Assembly (NCBI RefSeq): GCF_014697615.1
Contig: NZ_JACJSD010000033.1
Coordinates: forward strand, 1 to 64,000
Length of the DNA: 64,000 nucleotides
Direction of reading: 5' to 3'
Origin: Nostoc sp. FACHB-280
Lineage (GTDB): Bacteria > Cyanobacteriota > Cyanobacteriia > Cyanobacteriales > Nostocaceae
In this document: in pieces, positions 49,650 to 57,971 of the stretch
Layout: each line of letters begins with the position of its first letter
Position numbering within the stretch: position 1 is the first letter of the stretch
Made by a program: the position numbers and the translations under genes
Notes under the pieces: generated by a model
Seen by the model: the letters and a program-made list of their open reading frames with translations, nothing else
The model's database searches: none
What the model was told of the DNA's origin: nothing

Positions 49650-50189
49650 ATGCGTGCAATCAACATTGGTTTGACAGAAGAACAGCGTCAAGGTGTGACT
49701 AATCTGTTAAATCAAGATTTAGCAGATGCCTATTTACTGTTAGTAAAAACTAAAAAGTATCATTGGGATGTAGTCGGCCCTCAGTTCCGTAGTTTGCACC
49801 AACTTTGGGAAGAACACTACGAAAAGCTAACTGAAAATATTGATGCTTTAGCCGAACGGGTGAGAGCATTAGGTTGTTACCCTGTGGGTACAATGGAAGG
49901 ATTTCTCCAAATTGCTACTCTTAAAGAACACTCAGGTGACGTTCCGACAGCCACAGGGATGGTAGCAAATCTGGTGGAAGATCATGAGCAGATTATTCGC
50001 AACCTCAGAGAACATATAGATCAGTCCAGTGAAGAGTTCCATGATGAAGGAACTGCCGACTTTTTAACTGGACTGATGGAAGAGCATGAAGAAATGGCTT
50101 GGATGTTGCGCTCTTTTATTGAAGGTCAAGAATTACAGCCTGATGGTAGCAAGCCAGAAGCAGGCACAAAAACTCCTGTGGGTGTGTAG
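49650..50189 (+). CDS. Dps-family ferritin-like protein
   Basis: 179-residue Dps-family member; Dps proteins oxidise Fe(II) with H2O2 and form 12-mers that shield DNA and store iron. The ferroxidase region is visible near 37-65: KKYHWDVVGPQFRSLHQLWEEHYE contains the interface His, Asp and Glu ligands (given here in two halves, KKYHWDVV and LHQLWEEHYE). The C-terminal tail from 155 is loose and may bind DNA or be lost. Anabaena has several Dps paralogues; this one belongs to the group linked with low-temperature or nutrient stress. Length is typical. Confidence 0.93.
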   Translation: MRAINIGLTEEQRQGVTNLLNQDLADAYLLLVKTKKYHWDVVGPQFRSLHQLWEEHYEKLTENIDALAERVRALGCYPVGTMEGFLQIATLKEHSGDVPTATGMVANLVEDHEQIIRNLREHIDQSSEEFHDEGTADFLTGLMEEHEEMAWMLRSFIEGQELQPDGSKPEAGTKTPVGV

Positions 50190-50391
50190 CTTAACGCAGA
50201 TTTATCTCTAAACCTAGGTAGGACTTACGCCAATTTACCTTAAACATGATACACATGGGCAACCCGCGCCTCGACTTCGCTCGGAGATCGCAACGCCAGC
50301 AGCGGCTCAGAAAAAGTGATGTGTATCAGTAGTTGTGTGAATTGGTATGAGTCCTGAACTATACAAAAGCAAATTTTAAGGAGTATGTCAG
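50190..50391. repeat. Spacer with dispersed repeats
   Basis: The spacer holds GTAGGACTTACGCCAATT at 50219-50236 (a common cyanobacterial repeat type), then CTCGACTTCGCTCGGAGA and CGCCAGCAGCGGC sequences. No coding signal is seen; the ATG or GTG of the stress gene at 50392 follows AAGGAG at about 50380. Confidence 0.5.
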
Positions 50392-51159
50392 GTGCCAGAA
50401 GTTTATCAAGCAGAGCGTACTATATCAGCTGTATTTAAAGAACAGAAGCAAGTTGATGATGTAATTCGACGTTTACTTGACCGGGGTGTACCCAGAGATC
50501 ACATTTCGGTGATGGGACGAAATTTTCAGTCAGAAACGCGAATTGCAGGCTTTATCACTAAAAAAGATGTAATTTTAGGTGGATTGCGAACAGGGGCGAT
50601 TTTTGGTTCGCTATTTGGCTCTTTCCTCAGTTTGCTCACAGGCGTAGGCGTACTGTTCATTCCCTTTGTTGGGCCGATTGTGGCGGCTGGGCCAATCAGT
50701 GCATTACTATTAGGGGCTGCTAGTGGTGCGATCGCAGGTAGTGCTGGTGCTGGTTTAGTGTCGGTGTTCACCGCTTGGGGAATGCCGGAAGATAAGGCCG
50801 CAGTTTACCAAACTCGCTTACAAGCTGGCGAATTTCTATTAATGACAGAAGTACCAGCTAATCGTGCTGGTGAATTTCAACTACTTTTAGAAAGTGCTGG
50901 TGCTGAAGAACTGAGTACAATGGACAAAACTTTGGTTCATCCTTGTCCTGGCCCATGTAATAACCCAGAGGATTTATCTCCTGAAGTCCGCGCTCATTTA
51001 TCTGAAGAAGCGCAACGAGTCTTCATCGAGCGTTACAATGCTGTGTTGAATGAAACCAGTGATGAGTTTAATGCCGAACAAGCTGCTTGGGAAGCCGTAC
51101 ACCAGCGGTTTGATGAAGATGAAAACGGTGTTTGGTCAAAACAAAAAGTAGGTGTTTAA
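50392..51159 (+). CDS. Stress protein with glycine-zipper membrane region and ChaB-like C-terminus
   Basis: 255 residues. The N-terminal part (about 5-60) resembles the general stress protein 17M-type domain ([34 protein letters not shown]). Residues 62-125 are glycine-rich and hydrophobic ([20 protein letters not shown] and later [13 protein letters not shown]), suggesting membrane insertion. Residues about 200-255 ([20 protein letters not shown], then [14 protein letters not shown] and VWSKQ) resemble ChaB. GTG start at 50392. It follows dps by about 200 bases. A fused stress-sensing role is inferred. Confidence 0.8.
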   Translation: MPEVYQAERTISAVFKEQKQVDDVIRRLLDRGVPRDHISVMGRNFQSETRIAGFITKKDVILGGLRTGAIFGSLFGSFLSLLTGVGVLFIPFVGPIVAAGPISALLLGAASGAIAGSAGAGLVSVFTAWGMPEDKAAVYQTRLQAGEFLLMTEVPANRAGEFQLLLESAGAEELSTMDKTLVHPCPGPCNNPEDLSPEVRAHLSEEAQRVFIERYNAVLNETSDEFNAEQAAWEAVHQRFDEDENGVWSKQKVGV

Positions 51160-51197
51160 GCGATCGCTTATCTTGGTTTGTTAGCTGAAAATCAAAG

Positions 51198-51236
51198 GGT
51201 GAAAGGAACTTGATCAACATTTCCTTTCACCTTTTT
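51198..51236 (+). terminator. Terminator of the stress-protein gene
   Basis: GGTGAAAGGAA (51198-51208) pairs perfectly with TTCCTTTCACC (51221-51231), followed by five T. It is 40 bases past the stop codon. Confidence 0.9.
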
Positions 51237-51274
51237 AATCTTGACAAAAAATAAATTATCCATTTTGTGGAGTA

Positions 51275-51311
51275 GGCATGTTGCCTGCCCTAATAGGACG
51301 GGCAACATGCC
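51275..51311. repeat. Inverted repeat between convergent genes
   Basis: GGCATGTTGCC (51275-51285) and GGCAACATGCC (51301-51311) are perfect complements. Outer bases AGTAGG and CCTACT extend the stem with a bulge. It may be a bidirectional terminator or a dispersed palindromic repeat. Confidence 0.65.
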
Positions 51312-51385
51312 CATCCTACTAGAAAATTTGGAATTTTTAAAACCCTTGTACCCTCACACCCTTACACCAATTCTTAACAGATCAG

Positions 51386-51403
51386 CTTTGTGCGTCAGTC
51401 CTG
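51386..51403. repeat. 18-bp dispersed repeat, copy 2
   Basis: Exact reverse complement of 1090-1107. It lies just before the convergent end of the hydrolase gene. Confidence 0.6.
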
Positions 51404-51404
51404 T

Positions 51405-52298
51405 TTATGACTCATCTCCAAATTCAAGAATATGCTGGGCTGTAGCTTGTGGTTGTTCTAGATGAGGGATATGACCGGAATCTTGAATCCAAATGAGTTT
51501 ACTATTGGGAATAGCTCGTTTAAATCTTTTCGCATCTGTAGTGCCTAAGATTTTATCTGAGTCTCCCCAAAGAATTAATGTGGGTTGCAGAATTTGTTCT
51601 AGTTGCTTAAATCTAAAAGCACTGTAACCACCACTTTTGGTAAAAGCAATTAAAGCTAGATGCCAACTCGGCATTTCTAAATGCAGTCCGCCACAATATG
51701 TAGCATCTAGAGTAATTAAACTAGGATTTTTATAAGCAGTGCGAGAAATGCGATCGCGGACTTTAGGATTACGCAAAAATTGTGTCGCCCAATTATCTAA
51801 GGGCGGAAACATGAATTTTGCTAAAGGTGAACCTGCTTTTAAGCCAGCACTATCAATTAACACCAGTTTTTTGACGACTTCTGGATAGGTGAGTGTAAAG
51901 TCAATGGCGGCTGCACCTCCCATCGATGCACCCACTAAAATTACAGGCTCTTTAATTAAGGTTTTCCAGAAATAATATAGATGGGTTTTAATGGCGACAG
52001 GACTAAATGCTATGCCTTGGAGTCTGTCGGTAAAGCCAAAACCGAGTAAATCCACTGCCCAGGTTTGATTATTTTCTGCCAGTAGTGGTAGTAATCGACG
52101 AAATTCTAATACAGAACTATCAAAGCCGTGGATCAGTAAAATTGGTGTGCCACCACTGCCTTGTTTCACATAAGTAGTGGTGATTGGTTGATCAGATAAA
52201 GGAGTGGCGATCGCTTGACTTTGAATACTCCGAGCTAGTGCGATCGAGTTTTGTTCAGTTAATTGCCTAACTGCGGCTGGTAAAAAGCTGGGAAACAT
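51405..52298 (-). CDS. Alpha/beta-fold hydrolase
   Basis: 297 residues of the alpha/beta hydrolase fold. The oxyanion HGFDSSVLEFRRLLPLL lies near 55-72, the nucleophile elbow VGASMGGAAAIDF (Ser near 127), an acid Asp in LILWGDSDKILG and the final His in SGHIPHLEQPQ. The domain is soluble, with a lid region between 145 and 210. It is common in plastids and cyanobacteria with unknown substrate, perhaps a lipid or ester. It diverges from the ccmK3 gene with about 150 bases between them. Confidence 0.88.
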   Translation of the reverse strand: MFPSFLPAAVRQLTEQNSIALARSIQSQAIATPLSDQPITTTYVKQGSGGTPILLIHGFDSSVLEFRRLLPLLAENNQTWAVDLLGFGFTDRLQGIAFSPVAIKTHLYYFWKTLIKEPVILVGASMGGAAAIDFTLTYPEVVKKLVLIDSAGLKAGSPLAKFMFPPLDNWATQFLRNPKVRDRISRTAYKNPSLITLDATYCGGLHLEMPSWHLALIAFTKSGGYSAFRFKQLEQILQPTLILWGDSDKILGTTDAKRFKRAIPNSKLIWIQDSGHIPHLEQPQATAQHILEFGDES

Positions 52299-52451
52299 AA
52301 GTTATAGTTTACAACACCCCATCGCCAAAATCGTGCTGATTTGTCAGCCAATGACTCAGTGTACTGAAAAAAACAGTCATGAATGTCACCATTGGAGCCA
52401 AACCCGCGTAAAATAAAGATCACTCTATTTATTGTCTCAGGAGCTAATGCC

Positions 52452-52763
52452 ATGCCAATGGCTGTTGGCGTAATTGAAACTTTAGGTTTTCCATCTGTGT
52501 TAGCCGCAGCAGATGCAATGGTGAAATCTGCCGCAGTCACGCTGGTGTATTATGGACTAGCGGAAAGTGGTCGCTTTGTTGTTGCTGTCCGAGGACATGT
52601 TGCTGAAGTCAACAGAGCTGTTGAACAAGGTATAAATGCTGGGGAGCAGGTAAAGGCGGAAACAGTAATCACTCATTATATAGTTCCTAATCCCCCAGAA
52701 AATGTGGAAACAGTTCTGCCCATCCACTTCACCCAGAAATCTGAGCCTTTCCGGATCTTCTAA
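52452..52763 (+). CDS. ccmK3: Carboxysome shell protein CcmK3
   Basis: 103 residues from the ATG at 52452 (MPMAVGVIETLGFPSVLAAA); upstream in-frame codons are not part of BMC proteins. A single BMC domain with the hexamer motif [25 protein letters not shown] and RGHVAEVNRAVEQG (both shorter pieces of the fold). The pore region YYGLAESGRF differs from the canonical Gly-Ser-Gly-type pore loops of CcmK1/2, as in CcmK3, which is thought to be unable to make homohexamers and to pair with CcmK4. The ccmK4 gene follows 87 bases downstream, the known satellite pair. Confidence 0.9.
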   Translation: MPMAVGVIETLGFPSVLAAADAMVKSAAVTLVYYGLAESGRFVVAVRGHVAEVNRAVEQGINAGEQVKAETVITHYIVPNPPENVETVLPIHFTQKSEPFRIF

Positions 52764-52850
52764 ACAGTTTCGCCATTAAAATTTGTAACAAAGCTGCCTA
52801 CAATTAATTTTGCAGCGATACATAGGTTGATTTATATCAGGAGATTGCTA

Positions 52851-53201
52851 ATGTCACTACAGGCAGTTGGTTCGCTGGAAACTAAGGGTTTTCCTGCTGT
52901 GTTAGCCGCAGCAGACGCAATGGTAAAAGCTGGCCGAGTTACCCTCGTTGGTTATATCCGAGTTGGTAGCGCACGTTTTACAGTAAATATTCGGGGAGAT
53001 GTTTCGGAAGTAAAAACCGCGATGGCTGCCGGTGTGGAAGCAGCAGAAAATGTTTATGGAGGCACATTAGAATCTTGGGTAATTATCCCTCGTCCTCATG
53101 AAAACGTGGAGGCTGTTTTACCAATTGCTTACACCGCAGAGGTACAGCAGTATCGTGACTCCGTAGAAAATCCGATCATCAGGTCTGGTAACGGCAGATA
53201 A
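52851..53201 (+). CDS. ccmK4: Carboxysome shell protein CcmK4
   Basis: 116 residues from the ATG at 52851 ([20 protein letters not shown]), with AGGAG about ten bases upstream. BMC domain with [21 protein letters not shown] carrying the S-A-R-type pore loop of CcmK4. A longer C-terminal extension ([13 protein letters not shown] and IIRSGNG) is typical of CcmK4. It forms hexamers, some mixed with CcmK3, and adjusts shell permeability. The pair is separate from the main ccm operon, as usual in beta-cyanobacteria. Confidence 0.93.
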   Translation: MSLQAVGSLETKGFPAVLAAADAMVKAGRVTLVGYIRVGSARFTVNIRGDVSEVKTAMAAGVEAAENVYGGTLESWVIIPRPHENVEAVLPIAYTAEVQQYRDSVENPIIRSGNGR

Positions 53202-54027
53202 AGTTAGATTTATTCACATATTAATTCCCTTGCTAAAGTCAAAAGTCCCCAGTCCAATTGCTAATCAATGATTAATAATTGCGACTAGACTATTGACTTT
53301 TTGCTAAGTATGCGGTTGCAATTTAATTCCATTTTTCCCTGCCACTATCTCCATTCCTGGAATAGAAACTCTTAAGAGAAACAAATTACTTCTACGACTA
53401 GTTGTCAAATTTGCCTATAATTAAAAAAAATTGCTTTACCAACAGCATGAAATTTTAAGAAAATTGTAGTGTTAGCGATCACGGCAATCTTTCATACAAC
53501 TTTCCCATCCTGAACAGAATTAAGGAGTTAACTGTAAAAACTATGGCTTTTAGATATGAGCGCCATAGAAAAGTTAGTAGAAATTGATAAGAAAAATTAC
53601 ATATTTCCTCAAACACGAAGCAAAGATTTGAGGACGTGAAACTTATCCACTCAAGATAACGTCTGAAATTTCGGTAAATCTCACTGGTTCTTGAGTAGCA
53701 GTGTAGACTTTCTCGTTTTTCCGAACTGAAGCACTTTAATCCTAGTTTGTCCTGATCAGATTGATTTAGGATTAGTCAGCTTTTTAGGTATTTTGATGAT
53801 AAGTTGACAAAAATTGAAAATTATGAAATATGAAAAAAATTGCTAACTACAAAAATTTTTATTGTGCAGAAAATAAAAATCCAATTTTAATTTGAAAACT
53901 TCTGCATAAAGTTTGGGAATAAAAACGTAAATAAGAATAGAATCGCTGAAATGTCTTCATGAAAGTGACCGATTCATGGACAACTGCCAGCCAAGATGTT
54001 AAGAGTGAGTGACGATCAACGGGGGTT
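53202..54027. other. Intergenic region upstream of hetZ
   Basis: About 825 AT-rich bases between ccmK4 and hetZ. No HetR-type inverted repeat or NtcA box (GTA-N8-TAC) could be picked out with confidence. The length fits a regulated promoter for hetZ, but no element is claimed. Confidence 0.4.
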
Positions 54028-55215
54028 GTGATGCAAACTTTAAGGCAAGGTTTTGAGGAAAACAATCTCACTATGGCAACAGATGCAGACAAACTGGCAC
54101 AGTATTGGCACAAACGCCTAGCTGTAGAAATTCCAGAACAAAGCACATCTGTGAGGGAGAGTATTGTTTTGTGGCTTTTAGGCAAAGACTTAAACAGATT
54201 TGAACTATTAGACCCCAAACAACTAGAAATTGCTAAACAAGCAATGGAATATCGCTGGAAAATTTTACATCAACGCTACTTGGGTCTTGGTAGAGAGCGG
54301 GCTTATCGTAACTTAATTACTCGCTTAGGGAGTTTAGTCAGCTTACGCCATAAAATTCAAACTTGGGTAGCCCTCAGCCGCGATCGCCAACGCAGTGTCA
54401 TAGATGTCTTACAAGAAGTCATCCAAGAACTGCTGCAAAGCGATACTTATATGCAGCAACAAATGGCCTGTATTGCCGAATTCACCACCGACAGAAGACT
54501 ACAAGATACATTACTGTTTGCCAGCATTGAAGAGTATGCCTTGCGGCCCGTCCGCAATCAACCGCTACTGGTTTACAGATTTGTCAATTACTTGCGTCGG
54601 ACTCAGCGCGGTGGCTTAACTCAAGTACCGGGTAGTGATCTGGTGAGACTGGTTTCCGAAGAAATTCTCACCGATGACAGTGATAATCGTGTCAACTTGG
54701 TAGATACCCAAGCGATCGCTGAATATCAAGAAGCACAACAACTAGAAGAACAACAAGCACTGCGCCAGTCTGTGCAAACAGAATTTGCCGACTACTTACA
54801 AGAAAATCTTGGAAAAGACGCAGTAGATTGGCTGCGGTTATATCTCCAAGGCAAATCTCAAGACGAAATTGCCAAACAGCTGCAAAAACCCATTCGAGAA
54901 ATCTACCGTCTGCGGGAGAAAATCAGCTACCATGCAGTCCGGGTTTTTGCCCTCAAAGGGAAACCAGAACTTGTTAATAGCTGGCTATCAATTTCCTTAG
55001 AAGAACATAATTTGGGACTGACACCTAACCAATGGCAACAACTTTACCAAAAATTAACACCATTGGGTCAGCAAGTGCTAGATTTACGCAAAGCAGGTCA
55101 TACCCTAGAAGCGATCGCCCAACAGTTAGGTCTGAAAACCCATCAAGCAATGGGAGAATGGACAAAAATTTATCTTACCGCCCAATCACTGAGAACCGAA
55201 GAATCAGGAGTATAA
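54028..55215 (+). CDS. hetZ: Heterocyst differentiation protein HetZ
   Basis: 395 residues from a GTG at 54028 with an ATG directly after it. The family is recognised by ATDADKLAQYWHKRLAVEIP, SVRESIVLWLLGKDLNRFEL (early part) and the C-terminal helix-turn-helix LEAIAQQLGLKTHQAMGEW. A second helix-rich region DEIAKQLQKPIREIYRLREKIS may bind DNA as well. HetZ acts early in heterocyst differentiation, downstream of HetR. The next gene on the same strand is PatU3-like, the known hetZ-patU arrangement. This makes the organism a heterocyst-former with high likelihood. Confidence 0.88.
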   Translation: MMQTLRQGFEENNLTMATDADKLAQYWHKRLAVEIPEQSTSVRESIVLWLLGKDLNRFELLDPKQLEIAKQAMEYRWKILHQRYLGLGRERAYRNLITRLGSLVSLRHKIQTWVALSRDRQRSVIDVLQEVIQELLQSDTYMQQQMACIAEFTTDRRLQDTLLFASIEEYALRPVRNQPLLVYRFVNYLRRTQRGGLTQVPGSDLVRLVSEEILTDDSDNRVNLVDTQAIAEYQEAQQLEEQQALRQSVQTEFADYLQENLGKDAVDWLRLYLQGKSQDEIAKQLQKPIREIYRLREKISYHAVRVFALKGKPELVNSWLSISLEEHNLGLTPNQWQQLYQKLTPLGQQVLDLRKAGHTLEAIAQQLGLKTHQAMGEWTKIYLTAQSLRTEESGV

Positions 55216-55471
55216 GCAGCAGCCGCAATTTCTGCCCTCAAATTCATCGGAGACTTTGCGGAATGCCCTTGGGAGCGCAACTTTCTCACGCTCACTGACA
55301 TCAACAAAGACTAATTATTACAGAAAAATTTATACCTATCAAACCCAGCATCATCTTACTGAGATTAACTGAGATTAATTTAATTTTTACCAAGATAACA
55401 AAGTATCTTTATTTACTGCCAACTAGCTTAGAGCAAAATAAAATATAAGGAAACTGTAAATAATTAAACCT
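55216..55471. other. Spacer between hetZ and patU3 with a coding-like start
   Basis: In the hetZ frame the 32 codons after its stop (to about 55314) stay open and read AAAISALKFIGDF and ECPWERNFLTLTDINK, then stop. No start codon precedes them. It could be the eroded 3' part of a longer hetZ or of patU5; otherwise it is chance. Confidence 0.3.
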
Positions 55472-56632
55472 ATGTTGTCTTCAGAGGACAAATCAAATGA
55501 TACCGAAGCCAGTGAGCAGCAGGTACTATCGAATATACCGATCAACTTAGAACAAGAAAGCGATCGGCAACAAATATTTCAGCTAATTGATCATCTCTTG
55601 TCCTTTGAAGCTTGCTTGTACCACCAAATTCTGCCCTTTCGACTAGAAGGTAAAAAATTACTCCTAGGAATGGTGCATCCGCAAGACAGCAGCGCCCTTG
55701 ATTACGTAAATCGCATCCTAGCTTATATCCACTGCACAATGGTGGCTCAAGAAATTGCCAGCGACAGCCACCGCCAAATCCTCTCAGCCTACCTCAACTA
55801 TAAAAATACTTTTAGCTCAAATATTCCAGCCCTCAATCATTCTGATCTCAGCTCATCTCAACAGCAACCACCAACATCAATGGTGGCAAATATGGAAACT
55901 CCTGAAAATACTCGCAAATTAACAGATTTTCCGCCGCTTCCAGAACCCAACCTTTCAGCTTTAGCCCAAAAGCTCAAAGAAGAAATCACAGAAGCTACAC
56001 TGGCAACTAATTTAACCATCCTGCCAGTCCCTACCCCAGAACTATCCACTCCTGTGGAAGTGCTGGCACTGCTCCCACCCAAGAAACTACTAGAGGAATT
56101 ACTCGGTCGAGTTTTGGGTGGCGGCATTGGTCGCTTGTATTTAGAAAGACAACCCTACCAAGGTAGGATACTCTGGAGTGATAACGGTGTTGTACAGTCG
56201 GTACTAGATAATTTACCTCTATCAGTTTTTCAAGGTGTACTGAATGAATTAAAGCGATTTGCTAGTTTACCTGTAGCCACAATTACAGAACCAAAACAAA
56301 TAGAAAAAGAATGTTTATATCAACAAAACCGTTTGTTATTACGCCTGCGAGTCATGCCAGGCATTTATGGTGAAGAAGCCACACTACAAGTATTGCGAGG
56401 AGCCGCCTTAAAGTTTTATCAACAACAACAATTAGCTCGTCTAAGCCGTGATATTTTGGGTATTTCTCAACAACTTAGCTATAAATTACAAGAACTGCAT
56501 CAAAGGCTGATACTCAACTCTAGCCTCACATCAGAACAATCAGATGCTTTAGATAATTTAAATCGCATCGTGGAAAACTTAGACCAACAAGTCAAAATAC
56601 TCACAGCAAATAGCGATTCAATGAGCAAATAA
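55472..56632 (+). CDS. patU3: PatU3-like heterocyst pattern protein
   Basis: 386 residues. Residues 20-110 contain a domain like the N-terminus of type II secretion ATPases (IFQLIDHLLSFEACLYHQILP, then VHPQDSSALDYVNRILAYI). A linker of Pro/Ser/Thr follows to about 200, and a C-terminal domain (VLALLPPKKLLEELLGRVLGGGIG, then GRILWSDNGVVQSVL) ends with a coiled coil (LRLRVMPGIYGEEATLQVL and helical tail). PatU3 counteracts HetZ in heterocyst spacing. Its place just after hetZ supports the name, which is from memory of the locus. Confidence 0.7.
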   Translation: MLSSEDKSNDTEASEQQVLSNIPINLEQESDRQQIFQLIDHLLSFEACLYHQILPFRLEGKKLLLGMVHPQDSSALDYVNRILAYIHCTMVAQEIASDSHRQILSAYLNYKNTFSSNIPALNHSDLSSSQQQPPTSMVANMETPENTRKLTDFPPLPEPNLSALAQKLKEEITEATLATNLTILPVPTPELSTPVEVLALLPPKKLLEELLGRVLGGGIGRLYLERQPYQGRILWSDNGVVQSVLDNLPLSVFQGVLNELKRFASLPVATITEPKQIEKECLYQQNRLLLRLRVMPGIYGEEATLQVLRGAALKFYQQQQLARLSRDILGISQQLSYKLQELHQRLILNSSLTSEQSDALDNLNRIVENLDQQVKILTANSDSMSK

Positions 56633-56837
56633 TAAATCACAATTGGGTCAGTAAAACCGCTGATTTCGATCCCTGACATAATTGCTATGTTGTAAAGGAA
56701 CATTAAACCGAAAAACCATAGATTGTTAGTCTGAATTATTACATTTTAAATATGTATTAATACTGTGGTAACGGGTTTAAAACTTATAGCAGTCAACTAA
56801 ATTTTCCATTATTGAATTCATTTTTTACAGATATTTC

Positions 56838-57521
56838 ATGCAGACTGAGGTTTTTAGTGAACTTTTCCCCTTGCTGAGTACAGCCAACCCACAAACTTTA
56901 GAATGGCTGCTCAATGTTGCCGTTGATCACGAATATCCCGTAGGACGAGCCGTATTGATGGAAGATGCCTGGGGTAACGCCGTTTACTTTGTAGTATCTG
57001 GCTGGGTAAAAGTCCGCCGTACCTCTGGCGAAGATTCTGTGGCCATAGCGATTTTAGGTCGGGGTGATTTTTTTGGCGAAATGGCAATTTTAGATGAATC
57101 TCCACGTTCTACGGATGTAATTGCCCTTTCACCTGTAAAATTACTGAGTATTTCTAGAGAGCGTTTTATTCAAATCTTGTTTAAAGATCCACAATTACAC
57201 CATCGGATGCTGCAACTGATGGTGCGAAGAATCCGACAATTTAACCAAAGGTTACAAATTCGCTCTTCACCTCCAGCCGTCAAACTGGCTCACACCTTAG
57301 TCAGCTTGGGTGAAAGTTATGGACAAGACTCAGAACGTGGTAAAGAAATTTTTAATATTCCCTTTAAAGATTTGGCAGAAGTGACAGAAATTGGAGTTGA
57401 GGAAACCACCAAAATCATGGAAAAGCTACATGAAAAAGGATGGATTACAATTGATCATGCTAATAACATCATTTACTTGGTTAATTTCAAGCAACTGATG
57501 AATTTGGCTGGGAAAGTCTAA
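56838..57521 (+). CDS. Crp/Fnr-family transcriptional regulator
   Basis: 227 residues. A cyclic-nucleotide-binding-like jelly roll spans about 10-125: VYFVVSGWVKVRRTSGED and GRGDFFGEMAILDESPRSTDVIAL carry the usual GE and R-S/T positions, so cAMP or another ligand may bind. A dimer helix follows, then a Crp-type helix-turn-helix at about 170-215 (FKDLAEVTEIGVEETTKIMEKL). An acidic and poorly conserved helix two means the DNA target cannot be read. It is downstream of patU3 with about 200 bases between, and may be independent. Confidence 0.9.
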   Translation: MQTEVFSELFPLLSTANPQTLEWLLNVAVDHEYPVGRAVLMEDAWGNAVYFVVSGWVKVRRTSGEDSVAIAILGRGDFFGEMAILDESPRSTDVIALSPVKLLSISRERFIQILFKDPQLHHRMLQLMVRRIRQFNQRLQIRSSPPAVKLAHTLVSLGESYGQDSERGKEIFNIPFKDLAEVTEIGVEETTKIMEKLHEKGWITIDHANNIIYLVNFKQLMNLAGKV

Positions 57522-57971
57522 TTTTGGGTTGAGTATAGGGTCAAAGAATTCAACTGCTACGAAAACTGATGTACATTAGCTATCCAAGTCAGAGATTGAA
57601 GAACTTTGGGACTAACGGCTGATGCTTTTGTTAGGAAGTCTTGAAAAAGAATCAACGGCAGAGGCCGCAGGTGAGCTTTAAAAGTTGAGTCACAAGTTTT
57701 GAAATCAGCTCTACTGACTATTTTGGATGAAAAGCACCCAAGCATCAAAAATGCTGGAAACACATGCTTGGTAGGAAAAATTAATTAATTATGGATAAAA
57801 ATACCGGAAGCTTTGATCTCAACTATAAAATATTAATTAATTGTAAATTTTTTCCACATCTTGCTTTCACACTGCTCGATTCCTAGTTCTTTACAAAGTC
57901 CCTCCATTGACTATTAATTATTGACTAATAACTATAAACTCATAACTTATCACTCCTGTCTACTACTACAA
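57522..57971. other. Intergenic region upstream of the M61 peptidase
   Basis: About 450 AT-rich bases; a 68-codon minus-strand frame (57557-57763) is not supported. An ATTAATTATTGACTAATAAC stretch at 57912-57931 resembles the short direct repeats of the order. The in-frame upstream codons from 57921 are not taken as part of the peptidase. Confidence 0.4.

Noticed and set aside
53202-54027. HetR or NtcA binding sites upstream of hetZ
   Set aside because: No sequence close enough to the known inverted repeat or GTA-N8-TAC was seen, so none is claimed.
57557-57763. 68-codon minus-strand ORF after the Crp gene
   Set aside because: No start signal and no domain; it is in AT-rich intergenic DNA.
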